Shown: positions 25,043 to 33,726 of the stretch, one piece after another
Layout: each line of letters begins with the position of its first letter
Numbering within the stretch: the first letter of the stretch is position 1
Assembly (NCBI RefSeq): GCF_036378875.1
Contig: NZ_DASUVO010000032.1
Span: forward strand, 84,767-148,766
DNA: 64,000 bases
From: Actinophytocola sp036378875
GTDB lineage: Bacteria; Actinomycetota; Actinomycetes; Mycobacteriales; Pseudonocardiaceae
Direction: 5' to 3'
Program-made: the position numbers and the translations under genes
The notes under the pieces: model-generated
What the model saw: the letters and a program-made list of their open reading frames with translations, nothing else
Databases searched by the model: none
Told to the model about the DNA's origin: nothing

Positions 25043-26872
25043 TCAGCGGCCCCAGAGGCGCCAGGTCTGGTTGAGTGGGCTGTTCTGGTTGGGCGGGTTG
25101 CAGGTCCACTGGTGGACGGGTGCGCGCGCGGCGGTGGAGATGGTGCTCACGTCGACGCACTTTCCGCTGTGGCGGGCGAGGAGTTGGAAGTCGTGCGTGT
25201 CGTTGCCCGAGTAGGTGACCTTGCGCGTGGCGAACTGTTGGTTGAGGCCGCCGTCGCATGTGGACTGTGTGACCGGGGTGCCGTCGGCGGTGGATGAGCC
25301 GGTGACGGCGAGGCACTTCCCGGACTGCTGGTTGACGACGGTGTAGGTGCCCGCGACACCGGCGACCGGACGGAAGTTCCACAGCTGTTGGTCGCCGCCC
25401 TCGCAGTAGAACTGCTGTTGCTGGTTGCCGTCCGCTGTGCTCAGGTTGGTGTTGTCCAGGCATTGCTGGGAGTGCTGGGCGACGGCGACGGACTGGAACC
25501 CGCCGTCCGAGGGCGGCTGGAGCGTGATGGTGAAGGTGTCGTCCGCGTTGGTGTGGGGCAGGTTGACGGTCGTGGCGTTGCCGGACAGGGTCACCACGGA
25601 GTTCTGGATGGTGACCGGGCCTCCGACCGCGCCGCCGTTGTTGTGGGGGATGCGTTGGACGATCACGCGGATCTGGTTGTTCGCCACGATGCCGCTCGTG
25701 GTGTCCAGGCGTTGTAGGTTGACCGCGATGTTGCCGGTGGTGCCGCCCCCACCGACGAGGATCTTCGCCACCCCACTGGCTTTCGTCGCGAACGCGTCGT
25801 AGGCCGGGCTGGGCGTGACGGACGCGATCTGGCCGGACTGCGAGCCGTAGAACCGGTAGACCCACCACTCGCCCTTCGGCTGGTGCTGACCCGCCGAGTT
25901 GCGGACGAGGAGATTGCCGAGGTCGTTGTGCAGGTTCCCCGCGCTCGCCCAGTTGGCGCGCAGACCGTCGGCGCCTGCGCGTTCCAGGCGCGCGATGTAC
26001 CAGGAGCCGTCACCGGGGTTCTGTTCGTTCGAGGCCCCGTACTCGTTGATCTGGTAGGGCCGTGGATGCGGGATGCCCCGTGCGTCGAGGGTGGTGTTGG
26101 CGGCGGCCACGTTGGCGACCGGGTCGCTCGGCAGGGCATGCCAGCTGACGATGTCGGGCACGACGTTGTTGGCGCGGACGAAGTCGAGGTACTGGGTCCA
26201 CCAGCCTGCCGACGTGGTGGGCACGCCCGCGTGGCTCGGTCCGACGATGAGCTGGCCGGGGAACGCGGCCCGGACGCGCTGGTAGGTCCGTCGCCACAGT
26301 TCGAAGTACTGGGCCTGGGGGCGGTTCCAGAACAGGGTGATGTTCGGTTCGTTCCACAGGTCCCACTGCACCGGTGCGCCGGTGGCGCGCACATCGTTGA
26401 TCAGGCGGGTAAGGAAGTTGTCGTAGTCGGTCCAGTTGCCGTTGTCGCCGGGGAAGCGGGAGATCGGGAAGCCGTCGGCGCCCCACAGGTCGTGGATGAG
26501 CAGGATGAACTCACCGCCGAGCGACCGGGTACGCAGCAGCTGGGCGCGGGTCGCGTTCCACCGACGGTCGTACCTTCCCGACACCCAACCGCCCGGGCTG
26601 TCGAGTTGGGCGCCGCCGGCACGCATGTACCGGAACCTGACGTCCCGATAGAAGTGATCCGCGGGCGCGGCGGCGTTCTCGGACATGCCGTAGATCCACC
26701 CGGACGCCCGGTAGGTGGGGGAGCCGCCCGCCACGGAGAAGTTGACGGTGATCGACTCGTCCGCGGCCCGCGCCGGTGCGGACATCGTGAGCAGGGACGC
26801 GGCGATCAGCGCGCCGACGGTGAGCAGGCCGGCGGCACGCCGCCAGTTGAGCGGAGCTTGCGGAGCGAACAT
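25043..26872 (-). CDS. Secreted clan-A glycoside hydrolase (GH39-like) with CBM13 ricin-type lectin
   Basis: 609 residues with signal peptide 1-~37. The TIM barrel shows acid/base candidate Glu175 in WDLWNEPN and nucleophile candidate Glu277 in YQINEYGA, the clan GH-A pattern; the overall layout is closest to GH39 xylosidase-like proteins. A small beta domain follows and residues ~475-609 are a beta-trefoil (QCLDNTNLSTADGNQQQQFYC, GKCLAVTG, GKCVDVST, QTWRLWGR), a CBM13. It lies 33 bp downstream of the lacI-type gene in the same direction and is probably cotranscribed with it. Substrate is not certain. Confidence 0.85.
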   Translation of the reverse strand: MFAPQAPLNWRRAAGLLTVGALIAASLLTMSAPARAADESITVNFSVAGGSPTYRASGWIYGMSENAAAPADHFYRDVRFRYMRAGGAQLDSPGGWVSGRYDRRWNATRAQLLRTRSLGGEFILLIHDLWGADGFPISRFPGDNGNWTDYDNFLTRLINDVRATGAPVQWDLWNEPNITLFWNRPQAQYFELWRRTYQRVRAAFPGQLIVGPSHAGVPTTSAGWWTQYLDFVRANNVVPDIVSWHALPSDPVANVAAANTTLDARGIPHPRPYQINEYGASNEQNPGDGSWYIARLERAGADGLRANWASAGNLHNDLGNLLVRNSAGQHQPKGEWWVYRFYGSQSGQIASVTPSPAYDAFATKASGVAKILVGGGGTTGNIAVNLQRLDTTSGIVANNQIRVIVQRIPHNNGGAVGGPVTIQNSVVTLSGNATTVNLPHTNADDTFTITLQPPSDGGFQSVAVAQHSQQCLDNTNLSTADGNQQQQFYCEGGDQQLWNFRPVAGVAGTYTVVNQQSGKCLAVTGSSTADGTPVTQSTCDGGLNQQFATRKVTYSGNDTHDFQLLARHSGKCVDVSTISTAARAPVHQWTCNPPNQNSPLNQTWRLWGR

Positions 26873-26905
26873 CGTCGTTCACACTCCTCGACAAAGGTGC
26901 AGGGT

Positions 26906-27916
26906 TTACCGGGCCGGCGCGGGGCCGGTGCTGTCCCGCAGGGAGATCGGCGGGGTGAGCAGTAGGTGCCGGGCCGGGGCATCGGGTGTGGCGATGCGTT
27001 CTGAGAGCAGGTCGACGGCGTGGACGCCCATCTCGGTGGGAACGTCCGCGGCGGTCAGCGGTGGCCGGAAGTCCTCGGCCCAGTGCCGGGCCACGACACC
27101 GGCGATGGACAGGTCTCGAGGCACGACAAGGTTCGCCCGTTCGAGGGCGCGTTGGATGCCTGGCAGCGCCGCCTCGTTGATCGTGACAACGGCGGTGACC
27201 TCGGGGTGCTCGGCACGCAGCTGTTCGGCGCAGGTCTCCCCGCTTGGCGCGTCGTCGGCGCAGCACAGGTCGATGCCCGTCAGGCCACGCCGGCCGACGG
27301 CCTCGGTGAAGCCGGTCGACGCGCGCTGGGCCGGGCCGTACCCGGCGGCGACCAGCTCGGCGGACCGGTTGACCAGCGCAAGGTGGCGGTGCCCGAGGTC
27401 GGCCAGGTGGTGCACACACCGGGCGACCAGCGTCGCGTAGTCCAGGTCGACCCAGCAGGTGCCGTCCGGATGGGCGGTGTGGCCGATGGTGACGAACGGC
27501 AGGCCGGCTTGCTGTAGCCGGGTGACGCGGTCGTCCTCCAGGCGGATCTCCATGAGGATGACGCCGTCGACCCGCCGGCCACCGACGATCCGTTCGAACG
27601 ACCGGTCATGCTCCCCGCCGGAGGGGGAGAGCAGCACGTCGAGGTCGAGCCTGGCGGCGGCCTCCACGACGCTGGCGACGAAACCAAGCTGCATGTCGGT
27701 CAGCCGCAGGCTCGCGGGCGGGATGACCAGGCCGAGTGTGCGGGTCCGCCCCTCCCGCAGCGCACGGGCCGCGGTGTTGGGCCGGTACCCCAGCTCGTCG
27801 ATGACCGCCTGGATCCGCTGCCGGGTCACCTCGGACACGGCCCTTTTTCCGGTGAGCGCGTAGGAGACGGTGCTGCGGGACACACCAGCCCGGCGGGCGA
27901 TCTCACCGATGTTCAC
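26906..27916 (-). CDS. LacI-family transcriptional regulator
   Basis: 336 residues. HTH at 1-22 (IGEIARRAGVSRSTVSYALTG), hinge helix region NTAARALREGRT, then a sugar-binding core with VDGVILMEIRLED and GHRHLALVN. GTG start with GAGGAG 6 nt upstream. The palindrome CGAATCGATTCG lies 28-39 bp before the start, so the gene and the downstream glycoside hydrolase are likely one autoregulated, sugar-inducible operon. Confidence 0.92.
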   Translation of the reverse strand: MNIGEIARRAGVSRSTVSYALTGKRAVSEVTRQRIQAVIDELGYRPNTAARALREGRTRTLGLVIPPASLRLTDMQLGFVASVVEAAARLDLDVLLSPSGGEHDRSFERIVGGRRVDGVILMEIRLEDDRVTRLQQAGLPFVTIGHTAHPDGTCWVDLDYATLVARCVHHLADLGHRHLALVNRSAELVAAGYGPAQRASTGFTEAVGRRGLTGIDLCCADDAPSGETCAEQLRAEHPEVTAVVTINEAALPGIQRALERANLVVPRDLSIAGVVARHWAEDFRPPLTAADVPTEMGVHAVDLLSERIATPDAPARHLLLTPPISLRDSTGPAPAR

Positions 27917-27943
27917 CTTGAGCTCCTCACGAGCCTCCGGTAG

Positions 27944-27955
27944 CGAATCGATTCG
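27944..27955. promoter_or_regulatory. LacI-type operator
   Basis: CGAATCGATTCG is a perfect 12-bp palindrome with the central CG common to LacI-family sites, immediately upstream of the lacI-type gene. A near copy, CGAACCGATTCG, lies at 28031-28042 inside the 3' end of the next gene and could be a second site for DNA looping. Confidence 0.6.
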
Positions 27956-28024
27956 ACATCATCGTAGGATCACGCACAGTGCATGTCAATTAGCCCTTTG
28001 ATTGCCGCAATGTTCGGCACGCCG

Positions 28025-29284
28025 CTATGTCGAACCGATTCGATCGGGTCCTGACGACAGCGTTGCCAGGTATCGGGCGAGGTGGTCGACCACCTCACGT
28101 GCGTCGTCCTCGATGCCGTGGATGAACGTGGACTTGCGGCGGCGCAGCACGGGAAGTCCCAGTGCGTACAACCCGGGGCTGTCGACGATGCCGCCGTCGT
28201 GGCTCAACCGGCCTTTCCCGTCGACCACAGGAACATCCAGCCAGGTGTAGTCCGGGCGGTAACCCGTTGCCCAGACGATGGTTCGGATCTCCCCGCCGCG
28301 CAGGTCCAGCCGCAACCGCTTCGACTCGGGCACGCGGGTCGGCTCGAAGCGTTCGGGAGGTTTGACATCGGCGTCGGTGCCGGCGGCCCACTCGTCGAAG
28401 GTGTTCAGCAGGCGGTCCATCTTGAGGTCGGCCAGCGAGATGACGTTGCCGAGCCCGCCGGAGAACAGCATCTCGCCGTCCCGCACGGTCGCCGCACGGC
28501 CGACCAGCTCCACGCCCATGGCGGTGAGCGCGTTCAGGTCGAGAGTCGCCCGCTCCGGGGCGCCGACGAGCTGTGGCGAGGCGAGCTGACGGGCCCGGGG
28601 GAGGTCGGGCACCTCGTCGTACCGCTGGTCCCACACACCCGAGGCGTCCATCCACCACAACACGTCGCGGCCGCGGTAGGTGCGCGGCAGCCGCACGTGT
28701 TCCCCCGTGGAGAGGATCACCGGCCGGCCTGAGCGGCGCAGCTCGGCCGCCAGCTGCACACCGCTCGCCGAGGCGCCGACGACGAGCACGCCGCCGTCGG
28801 GTAGCTGATCGGGACCGCGGTAGGTGAGCGGCGTGACCTGCTCGACGGCGGCGGGCACCGCCTCCCGCATTCCCGGCACGGCCGGCTGGTTGCACGCTCC
28901 GCTCGCGATGACCACCGTCCGGCACGTAAGTGAACCGTCGTCGGTCGTCACGTGGTACCCGTCGTCGGTGCGCCGCACCGACGTGACGGCGGTGCCCGTG
29001 CGGACAGGAGCGTCCGAGAGCGCGGCGAAGCGGTCGATGAACTCGACCACCTCGCCCATCGTCATGTAGCCGTCGGGATCCGGGCCCTCGTAACGGTGGC
29101 CCGGTAATCGGCTCTGCCAGTTGGGTGTGAGCAGCCGCAGCGAGTCCCAGCGTTCACGGCGCCAGGAGTTCGCCACCTCGCCGCGTTCGAGCACGACGTG
29201 GTCGATCGCCCGCTCGGACAGGAAGTGGCTCGCGGCCAGGCCGGCGTGGCCCGCGCCGATGACGACCGTGGTGGTGTGCGCCAA
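28025..29284 (-). CDS. FAD-dependent flavin monooxygenase/NAD(P)-binding oxidoreductase
   Basis: 419 residues. N-terminal FAD Rossmann motif VVIGAGHAGLAASHFL, second NADPH Rossmann motif VLVVGASASGVQLAAEL and the ATGYRPDYTW signature near the C-terminus, as in CzcO/YUC-type flavoprotein monooxygenases. The start is a TTG 5 nt after the OsmC stop; the much longer open frame upstream reads antisense through osmC and metX. With OsmC it forms a minus-strand pair divergent from metX, so a redox or sulfur-detoxification job is possible. Confidence 0.85.
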   Translation of the reverse strand: MAHTTTVVIGAGHAGLAASHFLSERAIDHVVLERGEVANSWRRERWDSLRLLTPNWQSRLPGHRYEGPDPDGYMTMGEVVEFIDRFAALSDAPVRTGTAVTSVRRTDDGYHVTTDDGSLTCRTVVIASGACNQPAVPGMREAVPAAVEQVTPLTYRGPDQLPDGGVLVVGASASGVQLAAELRRSGRPVILSTGEHVRLPRTYRGRDVLWWMDASGVWDQRYDEVPDLPRARQLASPQLVGAPERATLDLNALTAMGVELVGRAATVRDGEMLFSGGLGNVISLADLKMDRLLNTFDEWAAGTDADVKPPERFEPTRVPESKRLRLDLRGGEIRTIVWATGYRPDYTWLDVPVVDGKGRLSHDGGIVDSPGLYALGLPVLRRRKSTFIHGIEDDAREVVDHLARYLATLSSGPDRIGST

Positions 29285-29289
29285 GGAAC

Positions 29290-29847
29290 TCAGGCGACCT
29301 CGACGGTGACGTCCGTGGGGTTGGTCAGCGCGTCGAACACGGCGGAACGCTTCTGCGACTGGGCGACCAGCGCCTCGATGTCCTCTTTGGACGCGTCGGC
29401 GTCGATGTTGAACGTCACCTTGATGCCGTTGTAGCCGTTGCGGACGTCGCTGTCGGCGCCGAGGATCCCGCGGATGTCGTGCGCGCCCTCGATCCTGGCC
29501 TCGACCGAGCGCAGCTGGATCCCTCGGTTCTGCGCGACGGACGCGACGCCAGCCGTCAGGCAACTCCCCAGGCCGACGAGCAGGTACTCGATCGGCGTGA
29601 TGCCGTGGTCCTCCGCCGCGAACACCTCGGGGTGGTCGGCGGTGAACGTCGAGGAGGCCTTGTGGCTCTGTTCCGCGCCGAGTCCGGCGAAGTCCTTGAC
29701 CGTCGTCGTGCTGTGCACGCCGTTCTCCCACCGGGTGGTCGAGCGCCAGGTGAACTGGGCGGCCTCGGGGGCGGCCTTGAGCGCCTCTCGTGCGTCGAGC
29801 AGCGCCTGGACGTTGACCCCGTTGTCGATGCCGTCGATCGTCGTCAT
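29290..29847 (-). CDS. OsmC-family protein with a single cysteine
   Basis: 185 residues with the OsmC fold: TADHPEVFAAEDHGITPIEYLLVGLGSCLTAGVAS and a C-terminal strand-helix region. OsmC/Ohr proteins reduce organic hydroperoxides with two cysteines. Here only the Cys in GLGSCLTAG exists, and the rest of the protein has none, so a classical two-Cys peroxidase cycle is not possible. A one-Cys or non-peroxidase role is inferred. Cotranscribed with the flavoprotein. Confidence 0.88.
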   Translation of the reverse strand: MTTIDGIDNGVNVQALLDAREALKAAPEAAQFTWRSTTRWENGVHSTTTVKDFAGLGAEQSHKASSTFTADHPEVFAAEDHGITPIEYLLVGLGSCLTAGVASVAQNRGIQLRSVEARIEGAHDIRGILGADSDVRNGYNGIKVTFNIDADASKEDIEALVAQSQKRSAVFDALTNPTDVTVEVA

Positions 29848-29931
29848 GCGACGGACCGTACACCCCCTCTGACCTGCGTCTCAGAGTCCGAGATGTCCGT
29901 TGCTCCCGGTCGCGCCGCAGGTCGTTCTGGC

Positions 29932-29945
29932 TATGATGCGGCCCA
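29932..29945 (+). promoter_or_regulatory. Candidate -10 box for a leaderless metX transcript
   Basis: TATGAT at 29932-29937 matches a vegetative -10 and lies 7 nt before the ATG at 29945. No ribosome-binding site precedes that ATG. A good -35 is not visible, so the case rests on the -10 and spacing. Confidence 0.4.
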
Positions 29946-31135
29946 TGGTGTCGACGCTGGTGGCCGGTTCGGTAGGCCAGGTGGAGACGCGATACCTCGA
30001 CCTGCCGGAGCCGGTGCGGCTCGACTGCGGTCGAGAGCTCCATCCGGTTCGTGTCGCGTACGAAACCTACGGCACGCTCTCGCCCAAGCGCGACAACGTC
30101 ATACTGGTCTGTCACGCGCTCAGCGGCGATGCCCACGCGGCCGGTTTCTCCTCGGCACAGCCGGAAGCGAGCACGCGCGACGGCTTCGCCGCCGAGGACC
30201 GTGACGGCGCGGCCGGCCAGACACTCGGCTGGTGGGACGGGATGATCGGTCCCGGCAAGGCGTTCGACACCGACCGGTTCTTCGTCGTGTCCACGAACCT
30301 GCTCGGCGGCTGTCGAGGCACGACGGGGCCGTCGTCGACCGACCCCGCGACCGGCGGGCCGTACGGTCCGGACTTCCCGGTGATCACGGTGGCGGACATG
30401 GTCCGCGCCCAACGCGCGTTCCTCGACGCGCTGGGCATCGAGCGGCTGGCGGCGGTGGCCGGCGGCTCGCTCGGCGGGATGCAGGCCCTCGAATGGGCGA
30501 TCCTGTACCCCGATCAGGTGGACTCGATCGTGGTGATCGCCAGCACCCACGCCCTCCACCCACAAGGCATGGCGTGGAACGCGATCGCACGCGAGTCGAT
30601 CATGCGCGACCCTGACTGGCAGGACGGCCGCTACTACGGCACGGGCCGCGCCCCTGACGCCGGCATGGGCGTGGCGCGGATGGTCGGTCACGTCACCTAC
30701 CTCTCGGCGCCGGCCCTGCGCGACAAGTTCGGCCGCCGACTGCAGTTCGCCGACGACATCCGCTACACCATCACCGAACCCGAGTTCGAGGTGGAGAACT
30801 ACCTGCGGCACCAGGCCGACTCGTTCGTCAAGCGCTTCGACGCCAACACCTACCTCACGATGTCGCGTGCGCTGACCTACTTCGACCTCGCGCGGCAGTA
30901 CGGCGGGTCTCTCACCCGGGCACTCGACGGCGTCTCGGCGCGCACGCTGCTGATCGCGTTCAGCTCCGACTGGCTCTACCCGCCATCGGCCTCTGAGGAG
31001 ATCGACGAGGCGCTGCGCGCTCTCGGCAAGCCGAGCGAGCTGCACCTGATCGACGCGCCGTACGGCCATGACTGCTTTCTGCTGGAAGAAGCACGACAGA
31101 CACCGATCGTCCGCCGCTTCCTGACGGGTGGCTGA
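29945..31135 (+). CDS. metX: Homoserine O-acetyltransferase
   Basis: 396 residues of the MetX/HTA alpha/beta-hydrolase family. Visible are LVCHALSGDAHAAG, nucleophile elbow AGGSLGGMQALEW (Ser), catalytic Asp in AFSSDWLYPP and His in APYGHDCFL. It acetylates homoserine with acetyl-CoA, the activating step for methionine synthesis by direct sulfhydrylation. ATGs at 29933 and 29936 would extend the protein slightly. It leads a metX-metY-CoA-binding operon on the plus strand. Confidence 0.95.
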   Translation: MVSTLVAGSVGQVETRYLDLPEPVRLDCGRELHPVRVAYETYGTLSPKRDNVILVCHALSGDAHAAGFSSAQPEASTRDGFAAEDRDGAAGQTLGWWDGMIGPGKAFDTDRFFVVSTNLLGGCRGTTGPSSTDPATGGPYGPDFPVITVADMVRAQRAFLDALGIERLAAVAGGSLGGMQALEWAILYPDQVDSIVVIASTHALHPQGMAWNAIARESIMRDPDWQDGRYYGTGRAPDAGMGVARMVGHVTYLSAPALRDKFGRRLQFADDIRYTITEPEFEVENYLRHQADSFVKRFDANTYLTMSRALTYFDLARQYGGSLTRALDGVSARTLLIAFSSDWLYPPSASEEIDEALRALGKPSELHLIDAPYGHDCFLLEEARQTPIVRRFLTGG

Positions 31136-31147
31136 CAAGGAGCCTTG

Positions 31148-32467
31148 GTGACCGACGATTCCCACCGCATCGAGCCGGAGCACGACTTCGGGTTCGAGAC
31201 CCGGCAGCTGCACGCCGGGCAACGGCCGGACCCGAACACGGGCGCACGCGCGGTGCCGATCTTCCAGACGACGAGCTACGTGTTCGAGGACCCCGAGTCC
31301 GCGGCCGCGTACTTCAACCTGCAGGAGTACGGGAACACCTACTCCCGCATCATGAACCCGACCGTCGCGGTGTTCGAGGAGCGCGTCGCGAACCTGGAGG
31401 GCGCGGCCGGCGGGGTGGCGTTCGCCAGCGGGATCGCCGCGCAGGCGGCCGCGCTCTTCACCCTGCTGCAGCCAGGTGACCACGTCGTCTCGTCACAGGC
31501 GCTGTACGGCGGGACGGTGAACCAGCTCAAACACTTGCTGCGCAAGATGAACGTCGAGCTGACCTGGGTCGACCCCGACGATCTCGACGCGTGGAAGCAG
31601 GCGGTCCGCGCCGAGACGAAGGCGTTCTTCGCTGAGACCATCGGCAATCCCGGCGGCAACGTGCTCGACATCGAGGCGGTGGCGGCCATCGCGCACGAGC
31701 ACGACGTGCCACTGGTCGTGGACAACACCTTCGCCACGCCCTACCTGTGTCGCCCGATCGAGTGGGGTGCCGACATCGTGGTCCACTCGGCGACCAAGTT
31801 CATCGGCGGGCACGGTACGAGCATCGGCGGCGTGGTCACCGAGGCCGGCACCTTCGACTGGTCCAACGGACGGTTCCCCGTGGTCGCGGATCCGTCGCCG
31901 GCCTACCACGGCCTGCGGTTCCACGAGACGTTCGGGACGTACGGCTATCTGATGAAGCTGCGGGCCGAGACGCTGCGCGACCTCGGCGGCGCCCTGTCGC
32001 CGTTCAACGCCTTCCTGTTCCTGCAGGGGCTGGAAACGTTGTCGCTGCGGATGGAGCGCCACGTCGACAACGCGCGGAGGATCGCGTCCTTCCTGGAGTC
32101 GCACGGGCAGGCGTCGAGGGTGACCTATCCCGACCTGCCGGCGAGCCCGTACCGGCCGCTGGTCGAGAAGTACCTGCCGCGCGGTGCGGGCGCGGTGTTT
32201 TCGTTCGACGTCGCGGGCGGCCGGGCCGGCGGGCAGGCGCTCATCCGGAGCCTGACCCTCTGGTCGCACCTGGCGAACGTCGGTGACGCCAAGAGCCTGA
32301 TCATCCACCCCGCCAGCACCACCCACCGACAACTGTCCGACGAGGAACTGCGCGCGGCCGGCGTCGGCCCCGGCACGGTGCGGCTGTCGGTCGGCACCGA
32401 GTCGGTCGAGGACCTGATCTGGGACCTCGAACAGGGTCTCGCCACCGTGGCGAAGGAGGCCCCATGA
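31148..32467 (+). CDS. metY: O-acetylhomoserine sulfhydrylase (PLP-dependent)
   Basis: 439 residues of the Cys/Met-metabolism PLP family. FQTTSYVFED and YSRIMNPT at the N-terminus, SQALYGGT for phosphate binding, VVDNTFATPYLCRP, and the Schiff-base Lys in HSATKFIGGHG. Length and the N-terminal FETRQLHAGQ favour sulfhydrylase over cystathionine gamma-synthase. AAGGAG is 5 nt before the GTG at 31148, so that start is preferred to the TTG at 31145. It uses the product of metX and sulfide to make homocysteine. Confidence 0.95.
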   Translation: MTDDSHRIEPEHDFGFETRQLHAGQRPDPNTGARAVPIFQTTSYVFEDPESAAAYFNLQEYGNTYSRIMNPTVAVFEERVANLEGAAGGVAFASGIAAQAAALFTLLQPGDHVVSSQALYGGTVNQLKHLLRKMNVELTWVDPDDLDAWKQAVRAETKAFFAETIGNPGGNVLDIEAVAAIAHEHDVPLVVDNTFATPYLCRPIEWGADIVVHSATKFIGGHGTSIGGVVTEAGTFDWSNGRFPVVADPSPAYHGLRFHETFGTYGYLMKLRAETLRDLGGALSPFNAFLFLQGLETLSLRMERHVDNARRIASFLESHGQASRVTYPDLPASPYRPLVEKYLPRGAGAVFSFDVAGGRAGGQALIRSLTLWSHLANVGDAKSLIIHPASTTHRQLSDEELRAAGVGPGTVRLSVGTESVEDLIWDLEQGLATVAKEAP

Positions 32468-32946
32468 CCGTTCCGGAGCGTTACCAGGACACACTGGCGA
32501 TCCAGCGCGTGCTCAACACCGCCAAGACGATCGCGATCGTGGGCCTGTCGAACAACGAGCTGCGGGCAAGCTACTTCGTCGGCTACTACCTCAAACGCCA
32601 CGGCTACCGCGTGATCCCCGTGAACCCGCGCGCGAAGGAGATCCTCGGCGAGACCAGCTACCCGAGCCTGCTGGACGTCCCGGAACCGGTGGACATCGTC
32701 AACGTCTTCCGCGCACCGGACGCACTCCCCGAGATCGCCGAGCAGACGGTACAGATCCGCGCCGGCGCCCTGTGGTGCCAGTTCGGCGTGATCAACGAGA
32801 CGGGCTCGCGAACCGCGGAGGACGCCGGCGTGACCGTGGTCGTGGACCGCTGCATCAAGGTCGAGCACGCCCGCTACATCGGCCGCATGCACTGGCTCGG
32901 CTTCAACACCCAACGCATCACGGCGGTCCGGTCAGGGCTCCAGTAA
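32464..32946 (+). CDS. CoA-binding domain protein
   Basis: 160 residues forming one CoA-binding Rossmann domain: TIAIVGLSNNELRASYFVGYYLKRHGY, VIPVNPRAKEILGE and GALWCQFGVINE, with VVDRCIKVEHAR near the end. It matches the stand-alone YccU-like family, whose role is unknown. It overlaps metY by ATGA and so is translationally coupled to the methionine operon. Confidence 0.9.
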   Translation: MTVPERYQDTLAIQRVLNTAKTIAIVGLSNNELRASYFVGYYLKRHGYRVIPVNPRAKEILGETSYPSLLDVPEPVDIVNVFRAPDALPEIAEQTVQIRAGALWCQFGVINETGSRTAEDAGVTVVVDRCIKVEHARYIGRMHWLGFNTQRITAVRSGLQ

Positions 32947-33106
32947 CGGTGTCGCGGACCGCTGCCCTGCCCTGGACGGGTTGTCCGCCGTCGCGGAGCC
33001 AGAACTGTGTGTCGGGCGGGTGCAGCGCGACGATGGCGTCGGCGTCGCGGGTCGCGAACGTCGCGGCGTAGGTGTTGAAGAGCTGCCGGACATCGATGGT
33101 GGCCAT
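32918..33106 (-). pseudogene. Truncated SnoaL/NTF2-like protein
   Basis: 62 codons on the minus strand starting MATIDVRQLFNTYAATFATRDADAIVALH, the N-terminal helix and first strands of a SnoaL-type cone-shaped fold, then QPVQGRAAVRD. Family members are ~130 residues; this one stops after reading 29 nt into the end of the CoA-binding gene. The missing C-terminal half marks a deletion end at ~32945. Confidence 0.65.
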
Positions 33107-33107
33107 G

Positions 33108-33276
33108 TCATTTCACCTGGTAGACGCGGTAGTGGACGTGGCGCAGTCCCCGCGCAGCCGTTCGCCTTCGACCGTGCCGTGGTCGACCACGGCGATCATC
33201 CGTGTGCCGACCGGCGTCGCGAACGTGCGCATGGCCTGGAACTCGATGTGGAAGTCGCACAGGTGCTCGACCGGCA
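33108..33276 (-). pseudogene. DUF3237-family remnant with internal and 5' deletions
   Basis: Minus-strand reading from ~33276 gives PVEHLCDFHIEFQAMRTF, ATPVGTRMIAVVDHGTVEG and ERLRGD, the beginning of a DUF3237 (UPF0311) barrel, without a start codon. After ~45 codons the reading jumps to a second frame ending HVHYRVYQVK and a stop at 33110, which looks like the family C-terminus. About 100 codons between the two are missing. The stop lies 1 nt before the SnoaL ATG, suggesting a former operon. Confidence 0.55.
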
Positions 33277-33279
33277 GCG

Positions 33280-33661
33280 AGGTTGGGCGAGCGCTGGTCC
33301 ATGCTCGTCGTCCGAGAGCTCATCGACGGGCCCAAGCGCTACGTGGACCTGCTCGCCGGTCTGACGGGCGTCTCGACCGACATGCTCGCCGCGCGGCTCA
33401 GAACACTCGAACAGGCCGGCGTGATCACCAGGCGGACACTGCCCCCGCCGGCCGCGTCCAAGGTGTACGAGCTGACCCCACCCCGATCACGCCGACGCCC
33501 CCGATGTCGTCCTCACCTTCGACGACGCCACCACACTGGCCGAGCTCGGCCGCGACCCCGCCGCCGCGGCCGACGCGCTCGCCACCGGTCGACTCCACGT
33601 TCAGGGCGACGCCGAGGCCGTCGACACCACCAGCCGCCTCGTCGGCCTCGCGCGCCGATGA
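33280..33661 (+). pseudogene. HxlR-SCP2-type regulator remnant
   Basis: From 33280 the plus strand reads RLGERWSMLVVRELIDGPKR, then LLAGLTGVSTDMLAARLRTL and TLPPPAASKVYELTP, an HxlR winged helix lacking its first ~15 residues and start. At ~33490 the frame shifts and a C-terminal SCP2-like domain tail follows (DAPDVVLTFDDATTLAELG ... GDAEAV), ending in TGA at 33661; ~80 codons between them are gone. Such HxlR-SCP2 regulators are common in actinomycetes, usually divergent from target genes, which fits the remnants on its left. Confidence 0.6.
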
Positions 33662-33726
33662 TCACTGCTTCAGCCGGACGGCGTGACTAAGGACCAGACC
33701 CCGAACCACTGCTCGGCCCGGCCGGT

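Noticed and set aside
29848..29944. A SAM riboswitch upstream of metX
   Set aside because: The gap is under 100 bp, has no SAM-I/II/IV core and carries a -10 box adjacent to the ATG.
28025..31483. A 1152-codon minus-strand frame that includes the flavoprotein
   Set aside because: Only the last 419 codons are real; the rest runs antisense through osmC and metX and has no recognisable protein features.
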